Both the position numbers and the translations under genes were made by a program. Shown here one piece after another: positions 1 to 5,038 of a stretch of DNA of 5,100 bases. The stretch is taken from the NCBI GenBank assembly GCA_902475865.1, contig CABSBK010000100.1:1-5100 (forward strand). Reading direction: 5' to 3'. This stretch comes from an uncultured Collinsella sp. (GTDB lineage Bacteria; Actinomycetota; Coriobacteriia; Coriobacteriales; Coriobacteriaceae). The notes under the pieces are model-generated. The model was given only the letters and a program-made list of their open reading frames with translations. It ran no database searches and had not been told where the DNA came from. The first letter of the stretch is position 1, and each line of letters begins with the position of its first letter.

Positions 1-631
1 ACTCAGAAAAGCGCGGCGGTTCTTCTTCAGTGTGGTAATCGGCAGCGCGCTCATCGTCGGTGCCGTGGGTATACGACGATGCCGAGGCTGCCTTTACGCT
101 CGCTTGGTTGTAATCGGGAGCGGGCGTGGCGGCAAACGGGTCGCGAGAATAGCTGCTCGACGTTTGGCCGTAATCCTCGGTTTCGATGCGGCCGGCGCGA
201 GGCTGTTCGCTCGGGCGGTTGGCGTATGCTGCGGTGTTGTCGTATGCGGAGTCGCGCTCCTCGGCAGCTGCAAACAGCGGGTTGACCGGAATATCGAGCG
301 CCGGCATGCCGGCGGATGGCTCGGCCAGGTCGGCCGCGGCCCAAGAGTCGAAGGCAAACTGGCGGGTTGCAAAGTCGTCGAGATCCGCAACGGGCGGTTC
401 GGGCGCATTGTGCTGTGCCGCGGCGATAAACGATGCCGTCTCGGTAGGATCGCCTGCCGAAGGGGTTTTGCCGCCCATGAGTTCATCGGCGGTCCAAGGG
501 CGGTCGCTCATCACTTCGTCGAGGCTCAACGCAAACAGATCGTCTTCGCCCTCGTCAAACGCGTGTTTCGCATGCCTGGCGGTAGGCGCGGTGCCTCCGT
601 GGCTGCTGCGCGATGCGTTGCTCGACCTCAT
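1..631 (-). CDS. Hypothetical protein, acidic disordered N-terminal part (partial, runs off left edge)
   Basis: I do not recognise this gene. On the minus strand an ATG at 631-629 opens a frame with no stop for 210 codons, to the window edge, so only the N-terminal part is seen. The start is supported by AAAGGA on the minus strand, 9 bases upstream. An ATG nine bases further upstream is in another frame that stops after 29 codons. The protein begins MRSSNASRSSHGG, then is rich in Asp, Glu, Ala, Pro, Ser and Tyr. Acidic stretches include DEGEDD (residues 26-31) and TEEEPP (201-206), and a more ordered-looking patch near residues 35-52 contains SLDEVMSDRPW. No signal peptide, membrane segment or catalytic motif is visible. 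The composition suggests a disordered region in front of a domain outside the window, which is inference. It lies on the same strand as the PAS regulator, 120 bases downstream of it, probably with its own promoter. Opposing plus-strand frames are Cys/Arg/Gly-rich and look like shadows. Confidence 0.72.
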   Translation of the reverse strand, partial: MRSSNASRSSHGGTAPTARHAKHAFDEGEDDLFALSLDEVMSDRPWTADELMGGKTPSAGDPTETASFIAAAQHNAPEPPVADLDDFATRQFAFDSWAAADLAEPSAGMPALDIPVNPLFAAAEERDSAYDNTAAYANRPSEQPRAGRIETEDYGQTSSSYSRDPFAATPAPDYNQASVKAASASSYTHGTDDERAADYHTEEEPPRFSE

Positions 632-665
632 CTTGTCCCATCCTTTCGAACTGTCTAGCCCTTCG

Positions 666-671
666 ATTATA
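666..671 (-). promoter_or_regulatory. Candidate -10 box (TATAAT) for the partial left-end gene
   Basis: The minus strand reads a perfect TATAAT here, 34 bases before the ATG at 631 and upstream of its AAAGGA ribosome binding site. I see no good -35 hexamer at 16-18 bases; GTGACA is present but only 12 bases away. The position fits a leader of roughly 25-30 bases. It suggests the left-end gene can be transcribed independently of the PAS regulator upstream of it. A chance match is possible, although AT-rich hexamers are uncommon in this GC-rich DNA. Confidence 0.4.
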
Positions 672-751
672 TGGAACTTGCCTTGTCACCGATGCCCGGA
701 TTCGCGCATTCAAGCACTCGTACTAAGGGGAGGACGGTTCAGGCAGGTCGT

Positions 752-1405
752 TTACTTGTCGTCGGCCTCTGCCTTGGCCTCGTTGAGGTAGCTGTAGAAG
801 CTGTACTTGGAGATGCCAAAGAACTCGCAGGCGCGCTCGCTCGATTTGGAGATAAGGAAGGCGCCGCGGCGGTCGAGGTATCCGATAGCGCGAATGCGCT
901 CGTCCTTGGTCATGAGGGCGGCGGGCTTGCCCACGTATTGCTCGCACTCGCGCAGCAGATCCTCGAGCAGGTCGCCGATGTTTTTGGTGATGGGCTCGGG
1001 CACGGTGTATCCCTTGTCGCCCGTGCCGGTGAGCGCGTCGAGCGAACGCTCAAACGCCTTCATGAGCGTGATGTCAAAGTTGATGCCCATAATGCCAACG
1101 GGGTTGCCGTCGTCATCGCGAATGAAGATGGTCGACGACTTGAGAAGCTTGCCGTCGGCGGTCTTGGTGAGGTACGGCGCGTGGTCGTGGACCTCGGCGG
1201 CATCCTCGTGCATAGACTCGAGCACAATATGGCTGGGGCCGTCGCCCAGTTTACGTCCGCTGACGTGGCCGTTTTCGATCACCACGATAGAGTGGTCCAT
1301 GTCCTCGGTCTCCAGATCGTGGACGACGATTTCGCAGCTGGGGCCAAACTGTAGCGCCAGGCTGTGCGCAAGACGCTTGTAAAACTCAATCTGTGCGGGG
1401 GTCAT
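752..1405 (-). CDS. YheO/DauR-type PAS and helix-turn-helix transcriptional regulator
   Basis: This is a 217-residue cytoplasmic DNA-binding regulator of the YheO/DauR family. Residues 1-115 match the YheO-like PAS domain (PAS_6): CEIVVHDLE (24-32), SIVVIENGHVSGRKLGDG (39-56), and LKSSTIFIRDDDG followed by GIMGINFDIT (88-113). Residues 165-210 match the C-terminal HTH_22 domain: ERIRAIGYLDRRGAFLISK, then a recognition-helix region SERACEFFGISKYSFYSYL. Length and domain order are typical of the family. I chose the ATG at 1405 because AGGAAGG ends 5 bases upstream and translation then starts MTPAQIEFYKRL, as family members do; the frame stays open to an ATG at 1456, but the extra 17 residues look non-coding. 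Characterised DauR represses D-arginine catabolism genes, but the ligand here cannot be inferred. The gene is divergent from mocA, 165 bases away, so it may control mocA or itself. The family call is firm; target and ligand are unknown. Confidence 0.93.
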   Translation of the reverse strand: MTPAQIEFYKRLAHSLALQFGPSCEIVVHDLETEDMDHSIVVIENGHVSGRKLGDGPSHIVLESMHEDAAEVHDHAPYLTKTADGKLLKSSTIFIRDDDGNPVGIMGINFDITLMKAFERSLDALTGTGDKGYTVPEPITKNIGDLLEDLLRECEQYVGKPAALMTKDERIRAIGYLDRRGAFLISKSSERACEFFGISKYSFYSYLNEAKAEADDK

Positions 1406-1439
1406 GGGTGCCTTCCTAAAAATTAGTTTGGGCTCACTG

Positions 1440-1455
1440 TGCCACAAATGCCACA
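1440..1455. promoter_or_regulatory. Direct repeat TGCCACA-aa-TGCCACA, possible operator
   Basis: Two identical 7-mers, TGCCACA, lie 9 bases apart start to start in the divergent region between the PAS regulator and mocA. They are 35-50 bases upstream of the regulator's ATG and just upstream of a possible mocA promoter. A tandem heptamer with near-helical spacing in a regulator's own upstream region could be an operator for autoregulation. This is inferred from position alone; no binding site is known to me for this subfamily. Confidence 0.3.
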
Positions 1456-1482
1456 TGGTCGCAAATAACGAAAGCGTCGCTG

Positions 1483-1491
1483 TGTTATAAG
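1483..1491 (+). promoter_or_regulatory. Candidate extended -10 promoter (TGtTATAAG) for mocA
   Basis: The sequence TGTTATAAG has the TGn extension directly before a TATAAT-like hexamer (TATAAG). The region 17 bases upstream (AAATAA) is a poor -35, as is common with extended -10 promoters. Transcription would start near 1498, giving a leader of about 70 bases before the mocA ATG. No terminator-like or riboswitch-like fold is evident in that leader. Confidence 0.3.
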
Positions 1492-1570
1492 ACCGCCAAC
1501 GGCCAGGACGCTATCTTTATTCGCCCGCGGCGCGAGTTATGGGTACGATGGCTTCAGGGGAGGTATCACC

Positions 1571-2161
1571 ATGAAACTTGGTTGCGTCATTATGGCTTCG
1601 GGCGAGGGCAAACGGTTTGGCTCTAACAAGATGCTTGCCGATATCTGTGGAAAGCCGCTGATTCAGCGGACGATTGAGTCGGTGCCCAAAGGATTTGACG
1701 TTGTCGTTACAACGCGTTGGCCCCAAGTTGCCGACATTTGCCGTGAGCTGCGCTGCGCGTGCGCGCTGCACGATGGCGCGCTCAGGAGCGAGAGTGTGCG
1801 CGCCGGTCTTGCCTGGGGAGCCGATCGCGGCTGGAAGGGCTGCCTCTTTTTGCCGGGCGACCAGCCGCTCGTGAGTTCGGATTCCTTTGAGGCGCTCGCC
1901 GGTGCTTTTAAGGCTGGTGGTGGCGTTTTGCCCGTGCGCCTTGCCCTAAACGGCGAGCCGGCCTCTCCTGTGCTGTTCCCCGCGAGCTTCTTTCCCAACC
2001 TTATGGGGCTTAAGGGAAAGGATGGCGGATCGTCGCTGCTGCGCGGCCGCGTCGATGTCCAGTTGGTCGAGGCGCGTGCGTACGAGCTGTGGGATGTCGA
2101 CACCGCCAAGGGCCAGCGCCGCGTCTCGGAGCACATCGCCGGCTGCTACGTGCCTCGCTAG
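1571..2161 (+). CDS. mocA: Molybdenum cofactor cytidylyltransferase (MocA/YgfJ-like)
   Basis: This is a 196-residue NTP-transferase-fold enzyme (NTP_transf_3 superfamily). By family it joins CTP to molybdopterin cofactor, giving the cytosine dinucleotide form used by xanthine dehydrogenase-family hydroxylases in the cytoplasm. The nucleotide-binding loop is ASGEGKRFGSNKML at residues 9-22, with R15 and K20 in the expected places. SESVRAGL (73-80) fits the usual Ser/Gly segment. LPGDQPLV (94-101) carries the metal-binding GDxP motif. SPVLFP (132-137) and WDVDT (174-178) match the later family blocks. The segment where homologues usually have GDxGAR reads KGKDGGSSLL (148-157), a mild divergence. 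The ATG has a strong GGGGAGG 7 bases upstream. It is convergent with yqeC, with the palindrome at 2176-2357 between them, and divergent from the PAS regulator. Linkage to yqeB, yqeC and xdhC favours MocA over MobA (GTP-specific) or IspD-type relatives; CTP specificity is inferred from this context. Confidence 0.9.
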   Translation: MKLGCVIMASGEGKRFGSNKMLADICGKPLIQRTIESVPKGFDVVVTTRWPQVADICRELRCACALHDGALRSESVRAGLAWGADRGWKGCLFLPGDQPLVSSDSFEALAGAFKAGGGVLPVRLALNGEPASPVLFPASFFPNLMGLKGKDGGSSLLRGRVDVQLVEARAYELWDVDTAKGQRRVSEHIAGCYVPR

Positions 2162-2175
2162 CAAGAAGGCCGCTA

Positions 2176-2357
2176 GGGTAGCTAATTTGGGACGGGGCTC
2201 TTTTAGCTACCCCATATTGAGAGAGCACTCTGAGATGATTTTTCTGGGACGGGGATTAAAAAATCATTGCGTACCTAATGATTTTTAATCCCCGTCCCAG
2301 AAAAATCATCAGGCAGGCGGGGGTAGCTAAAAGACCCCCGTCCCAAATTAGCTACCC
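2176..2357. repeat. Nested composite palindrome with four TGGGACGGGG cores
   Basis: The outer inverted repeat pairs 2176-2213 with 2320-2357: 38 bases with one mismatch. Inside it a second inverted repeat pairs 2234-2268 with 2277-2310 and differs by one base of indel. Every arm is also a small hairpin. The outer arms have 10-base stems GGGTAGCTAA/TTAGCTACCC (2176-2185 with 2203-2212; 2321-2330 with 2348-2357). The inner arms have 9-base stems ATGATTTTT/AAAAATCAT (2235-2243 with 2259-2267; 2278-2286 with 2301-2309). Each hairpin loop carries the core TGGGACGGGG (2188-2197 and 2245-2254 on plus; 2290-2299 and 2336-2345 on minus). The spacers between outer and inner arms (2214-2233 and 2311-2319) are unlike each other. 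It lies between convergent genes, so it may act as a two-way terminator. It may belong to a dispersed REP-like family mobilised by a Y1 (RAYT-type) transposase; that is inference and no transposase is in the window. Confidence 0.93.
2234..2310. terminator. Inner long hairpin, possible bidirectional terminator of mocA and yqeC
   Basis: A transcript from either strand can fold 2234-2268 against 2277-2310 with an 8-base loop (gcgtacct). The stem is about 34 pairs with one bulged base, centred between the ends of two convergent genes. The stem contains A and T runs at both sides of a GC-rich centre, but there is no classical GC stem followed directly by a U tract. Termination is therefore plausible from its position rather than proven by its form. 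No other terminator is visible between mocA and yqeC. Confidence 0.4.
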
Positions 2358-3089
2358 CTGGAGGCTGGTGGCGATGATGGGGCGGCCGAGGGTGGCCTCA
2401 AAGCGGCCTGCCATAGCCGGGTCGATGAGCGTGTCGACTTGGTTGAGCATGACGCGCGCGGTGCTGAGTCCCAGCGCCTGCATCTCGGCATTGAGCACCT
2501 GGGCGACGCGCTCGGGCGTGGCGATGTCGGTGAGCTCGCAGCCGCAACGCTCGCAAAAGAGCTCGGGGCGGTGGACAACCTCGGCGACGGGTTTGCCCAG
2601 TCCCGAGGCGCCGACGACCCAGACAACGTTTGCCGTGGCGGCGGGAATTACCGGCTCCCAGGCGGCATGCGCCTTGAGCGGGAGTCGCTTGCTGCCATCT
2701 GCCTCGGCAAACACATAGTAAAAGCGCTGCCCCAGCTGGTCGAGCGGCTCGGCAGGGGAGGAGAGCTTGCCTGTCTCCGGGTCCAAGACGCCTGCTTGGC
2801 AGATGCTTCCCCGCACAAGGCCCGCGCAGGCCTCGCAGGTGCAGCCAGGAACATGCAGGGCACCTGGCTTCCAAGGTGCAGCGTCCAGGCGACGACTCGA
2901 CCCGTCCCATGGCACGCCGGCGACGGGAAACATGTGCGTGGTGGTGCAGAGGAGCACGCGGCCGCCGGCACGCATAAGCTCAAGGCCGAGCGTCTTTAGC
3001 AGGATCGACTTGCCACCGCTGCCGATAATTGCGGTAATGCCCGGCTCGATCTTGAGCGCGGAGGCAAGGCCGCCGTTAATCGTTTCCAT
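2352..3089 (-). CDS. yqeC: Selenium-dependent molybdenum hydroxylase accessory protein YqeC
   Basis: This is a 245-residue putative P-loop protein of the YqeC family, a genomic marker of selenium-dependent molybdenum hydroxylases; its exact biochemical step is not established. A nucleotide-binding loop IIGSGGKSIL lies at residues 21-30. The family signature EADGSKRLPLKAHAAWEPVI (129-148) is clear, and LNQVD (215-219) resembles a G4-like base-recognition segment. Cysteines cluster at 83, 85 and 88 (CTCEAC) and at 179, 182 and 184 (CERCGC), a possible metal or selenium site by inference. The ATG at 3089 gives the expected N-terminus; GGCGGTG upstream is a modest ribosome binding site. It is divergent from yqeB (101 bases apart) and convergent with mocA. 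The last codon (Gly) and the TAG stop lie inside the right arm of the palindrome at 2176-2357, so the C-terminus may have been set by insertion of that element. Length is near normal for the family. Confidence 0.93.
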   Translation of the reverse strand: METINGGLASALKIEPGITAIIGSGGKSILLKTLGLELMRAGGRVLLCTTTHMFPVAGVPWDGSSRRLDAAPWKPGALHVPGCTCEACAGLVRGSICQAGVLDPETGKLSSPAEPLDQLGQRFYYVFAEADGSKRLPLKAHAAWEPVIPAATANVVWVVGASGLGKPVAEVVHRPELFCERCGCELTDIATPERVAQVLNAEMQALGLSTARVMLNQVDTLIDPAMAGRFEATLGRPIIATSLQG

Positions 3090-3102
3090 CTGTTCACCGC
3101 CG

Positions 3103-3108
3103 TATAAT
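3103..3108 (+). promoter_or_regulatory. Candidate -10 box (TATAAT) for yqeB-xdhC
   Basis: A perfect TATAAT lies in the divergent region between yqeC and yqeB. Transcription would start near 3115 and give a leader of about 75 bases before yqeB. At 17 bases upstream the hexamer is TCGTTT, a poor -35 that would overlap the first codons of yqeC. The opposite strand reads CATTATACG at the same place, so an overlapping promoter for yqeC is also possible but would sit very close to its start codon. Confidence 0.35.
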
Positions 3109-3135
3109 GCTGCGATAAGAAATAATCATTAGCGT

Positions 3136-3150
3136 AGCGGCAGAACCGCT
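3136..3150 (+). other. Small hairpin in the yqeB leader
   Basis: AGCGG and CCGCT form a 5-pair stem around the loop CAGAA, followed by TTTT (the last T of the stem plus the next three). It lies about 40 bases upstream of the yqeB start codon and downstream of the possible TATAAT box. It resembles a very short attenuator-like hairpin, but a 5-pair stem is weak. It does not match the known molybdenum cofactor riboswitch in size or form. Confidence 0.2.
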
Positions 3151-3190
3151 TTTGCTCTGATAAACCGTAGCACAGGGAGGTGCCCCGGGA

Positions 3191-3985
3191 ATGCTCGTTT
3201 ATGTTCGCGGCGCAGGCGATATCGCCACGGGCGTGGCTGCTCGTCTGGTGCGCGCCGGCGTGTCGGTCGTCATGGCCGATATCGCGGTTCCCACGTGCAT
3301 CCGTCGCACGATCAGTTTTTGCGAGGCCATTCGCCTGGGCGAGGTCGAGGTCGAGGGTATTCGCGCCCGCTTGACGCAGACGCCGGCCGAGGCGCTTGCA
3401 ATTATCGAGGCGGGGGATGTCGCCGTGGTGGTGGACCCCCAGGCACAGATGCTCGGCGAGCTTAAGCCCTCGGCTGTGGTCGACGCGATCCTGGCCAAGC
3501 GCAACTTGGGCACCACGCGCGACATGGCTCCTGCCGTCATCGCCGTGGGGCCGGGCTTTACCGCGCCGGTCGATTGCGATGCCGTGGTCGAGACTATGCG
3601 CGGGCATTTTCTCGGCCGCGTCATTACCCAGGGCTCGCCCCAGCCCAACACGGGCGTGCCGGGCATGATCGGCGGATACGGCAAGGAGCGTGTTATCCAC
3701 AGCCCCGCCGCCGGTGTGTTTAGGTCCGACCGCGCGATCGGCGACATCGTGTGCGCCGGAGACGTGATTGGCTACGCGGGCGATACGCCCATGGTCACGC
3801 AGATTGACGGATGCCTGCGCGGCCTTTTGGCCGACGGCGTTCAGGTGACCGAGGGCTTTAAGTGCGCCGATGTCGACCCGCGCGGTGACGCCAGCTACAT
3901 CAACTATATTTCGGACAAGGCGACGTCGGTCGGCGGCGGCGTGCTCGAGGCACTCGCTATGCTCACCGGTGTATTCCAGGGATAG
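3191..3985 (+). CDS. yqeB: Selenium-dependent molybdenum hydroxylase maturation protein YqeB (EF2563 family)
   Basis: This is a 264-residue protein of the YqeB/EF2563 family, the other marker of selenium-dependent molybdenum hydroxylases. By context it helps install or maintain the selenium-containing molybdenum site; the chemical step is not known to me. The N-terminus has a Rossmann-like loop VRGAGDIATGVAARL (residues 5-19). Family blocks follow: DPQAQMLGELKP (82-93), AVGPGFTAPVDCDAVVET (118-135), RGHFLGRVITQG (137-148), PNTGVPG (152-158), IGDIVCAGDVIGYAGDTP (183-200), then KCADVDPRGD (224-233) and SVGGGVLEAL (246-255). Cysteines 36, 44, 129, 188, 208 and 225 are scattered with no CxxC pair. 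Length and both ends look complete. The start has AGGGAGG 10 bases upstream. It is followed after 9 bases by xdhC on the same strand, so the two are probably cotranscribed and possibly translationally coupled. yqeC is divergent on the other side. Confidence 0.95.
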   Translation: MLVYVRGAGDIATGVAARLVRAGVSVVMADIAVPTCIRRTISFCEAIRLGEVEVEGIRARLTQTPAEALAIIEAGDVAVVVDPQAQMLGELKPSAVVDAILAKRNLGTTRDMAPAVIAVGPGFTAPVDCDAVVETMRGHFLGRVITQGSPQPNTGVPGMIGGYGKERVIHSPAAGVFRSDRAIGDIVCAGDVIGYAGDTPMVTQIDGCLRGLLADGVQVTEGFKCADVDPRGDASYINYISDKATSVGGGVLEALAMLTGVFQG

Positions 3986-3994
3986 GAAATTGCA

Positions 3995-5038
3995 ATGGAA
4001 AAGCTCGATGTGGTGAATGCCGCGCTTGGCGCTCTGAAGGCTGGTAAGACGTGCGAATTGGTGGTCGTGGCCGGTACGGCGGGGTCGTCTCCGCGCGGCG
4101 TGGGCGCCTGGATGGCCGTTTTTGCCGATGACAGCCAAGCGGGTACCATCGGCGGCGGCAAAATCGAGCTCTTTGCGCTGGGCGAGGCCCGCGAGCTGCT
4201 GGCCGCGGGGCAGTCGCGCCTGGTCCGCTACACCATGGGCGGGGAGAACTCCGATACCGGCATGATCTGCGGCGGAGCCATCTGCCTGTGCTATCTTCAC
4301 CTGGACGCGACCCAGGCGCCGTTGTTCCAGTCGGTTGCCGACGTCTTGGCGTATCGCCGCATCGGCGACTTCGTCATCGATTTTGAGCCGTTTATCGCAA
4401 GCGCGCTCGAAGGCGACGCTGCCGAATACCATGGCGAGGAGTCGCGCCGCACCATGGTGGGTTGCCCCGAGCTTTCGCTGATGGAGGAGGGGAGTAAGGT
4501 CACCTACACCAACGCGGCCTCTGAGATTCCCGCGGCGCACATCGAGACGCTCTGCCCCGAGGGCCTGACCTACATCTTTGGCTGCGGACACGTGGGCGCC
4601 GCAACGGCGCGCGTGCTCACGGCGGCGGGCTTTGCCGTTGTGGCGTGCGATGACCGCCCCGGCACGCTGACGCCCGAATGGGTGCCCGGCGTCTTCGACC
4701 GTCGTCTGGTCGACTACAAGAATCTGAGCAAGCTGTGCCCCATCGGTCCGCGCGACTTGGTGGTCGTGGCCACAGCAGGCCACAAGTCCGATATCGACGT
4801 GGTGATTCAGGCCATGCGCGCCGAGCCCGCCTATCTGGGTTGTCTGGGTTCGCGCCGCAAGACGGCCTTTGTGCGAGCCTGCTTGGAACAGGAAGGCTTT
4901 ACGCAGGAGCAGATCGACGGACTGCACCTGCCGATCGGCGTTGCCATTCAGGCCGAAGATCCCGAAGAGATCGCCATCTCCATCGCCGCCGAAATGATCC
5001 ACCTGCGCCGCACCAAACTTGTCCCCCGCAAGCGCTAA
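3995..5038 (+). CDS. xdhC: XdhC/CoxI-family molybdenum hydroxylase maturation factor
   Basis: This is a 347-residue cytoplasmic maturation factor. Characterised XdhC binds the molybdenum cofactor, protects its sulfurated form and delivers it to apo-xanthine dehydrogenase. The N-terminal XdhC_CoxI domain is visible as GSSPRGVGAWM (residues 30-40), GTIGGGKIE (50-58) and GMICGGAICL (89-98), where C92 sits in the conserved CGG motif. A middle segment of about 80 residues (110-190) has no motif I can name. The C-terminal XdhC_C Rossmann domain shows IFGCGHVGAATA (194-205), ACDDRPG (217-223), LGCLGSRRK (281-289), HLPIGV (311-316) and PEEIAISIAAE (323-333). The two-domain length is normal. The ribosome binding site AGGAAA overlaps the yqeB stop region, 5 bases before the ATG. 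Given the yqeB-yqeC-mocA neighbours, its client is probably a selenium-dependent hydroxylase, perhaps for xanthine or another purine; this client is inferred, not seen. Confidence 0.94.
   Translation: MEKLDVVNAALGALKAGKTCELVVVAGTAGSSPRGVGAWMAVFADDSQAGTIGGGKIELFALGEARELLAAGQSRLVRYTMGGENSDTGMICGGAICLCYLHLDATQAPLFQSVADVLAYRRIGDFVIDFEPFIASALEGDAAEYHGEESRRTMVGCPELSLMEEGSKVTYTNAASEIPAAHIETLCPEGLTYIFGCGHVGAATARVLTAAGFAVVACDDRPGTLTPEWVPGVFDRRLVDYKNLSKLCPIGPRDLVVVATAGHKSDIDVVIQAMRAEPAYLGCLGSRRKTAFVRACLEQEGFTQEQIDGLHLPIGVAIQAEDPEEIAISIAAEMIHLRRTKLVPRKR

Noticed and set aside
32..791. Overlapping plus-strand open frames at 32-658 and 186-791
   Set aside because: They are antisense to the minus-strand frame starting at 631, are rich in Cys, Arg, Gly and Val or Ser without any motif, and lack convincing ribosome binding sites.
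671..1354. Plus-strand open frame of 227 codons opposite the PAS regulator
   Set aside because: The minus strand here encodes a clear YheO-like PAS and HTH protein; the plus-strand product is a repetitive Val/Leu/Gly-rich mirror of it.
1406..1456. N-terminal extension of the PAS regulator to the ATG at 1456
   Set aside because: The extra 17 residues do not resemble the family, and a strong AGGAAGG site sits just before the ATG at 1405. The extension would also cover the TGCCACA repeats.
2176..2357. CRISPR array
   Set aside because: The four cores are in two orientations, each inside its own hairpin, with irregular spacing and no unique spacers of constant length.
2439..2999. Plus-strand open frame of 186 codons opposite yqeC
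   Set aside because: It is antisense to a gene with the YqeC signature and has no recognisable motif of its own.
3090..3190. Molybdenum cofactor riboswitch in front of yqeB
   Set aside because: The region is too short for that class and shows only one 5-pair hairpin.
1571..5038. Selenocysteine (in-frame TGA) in the maturation proteins
   Set aside because: All four frames are continuous with ordinary stops at the expected family lengths, and I see no in-frame TGA read-through or SECIS-like need. Selenium in this system is a labile cofactor, not selenocysteine.
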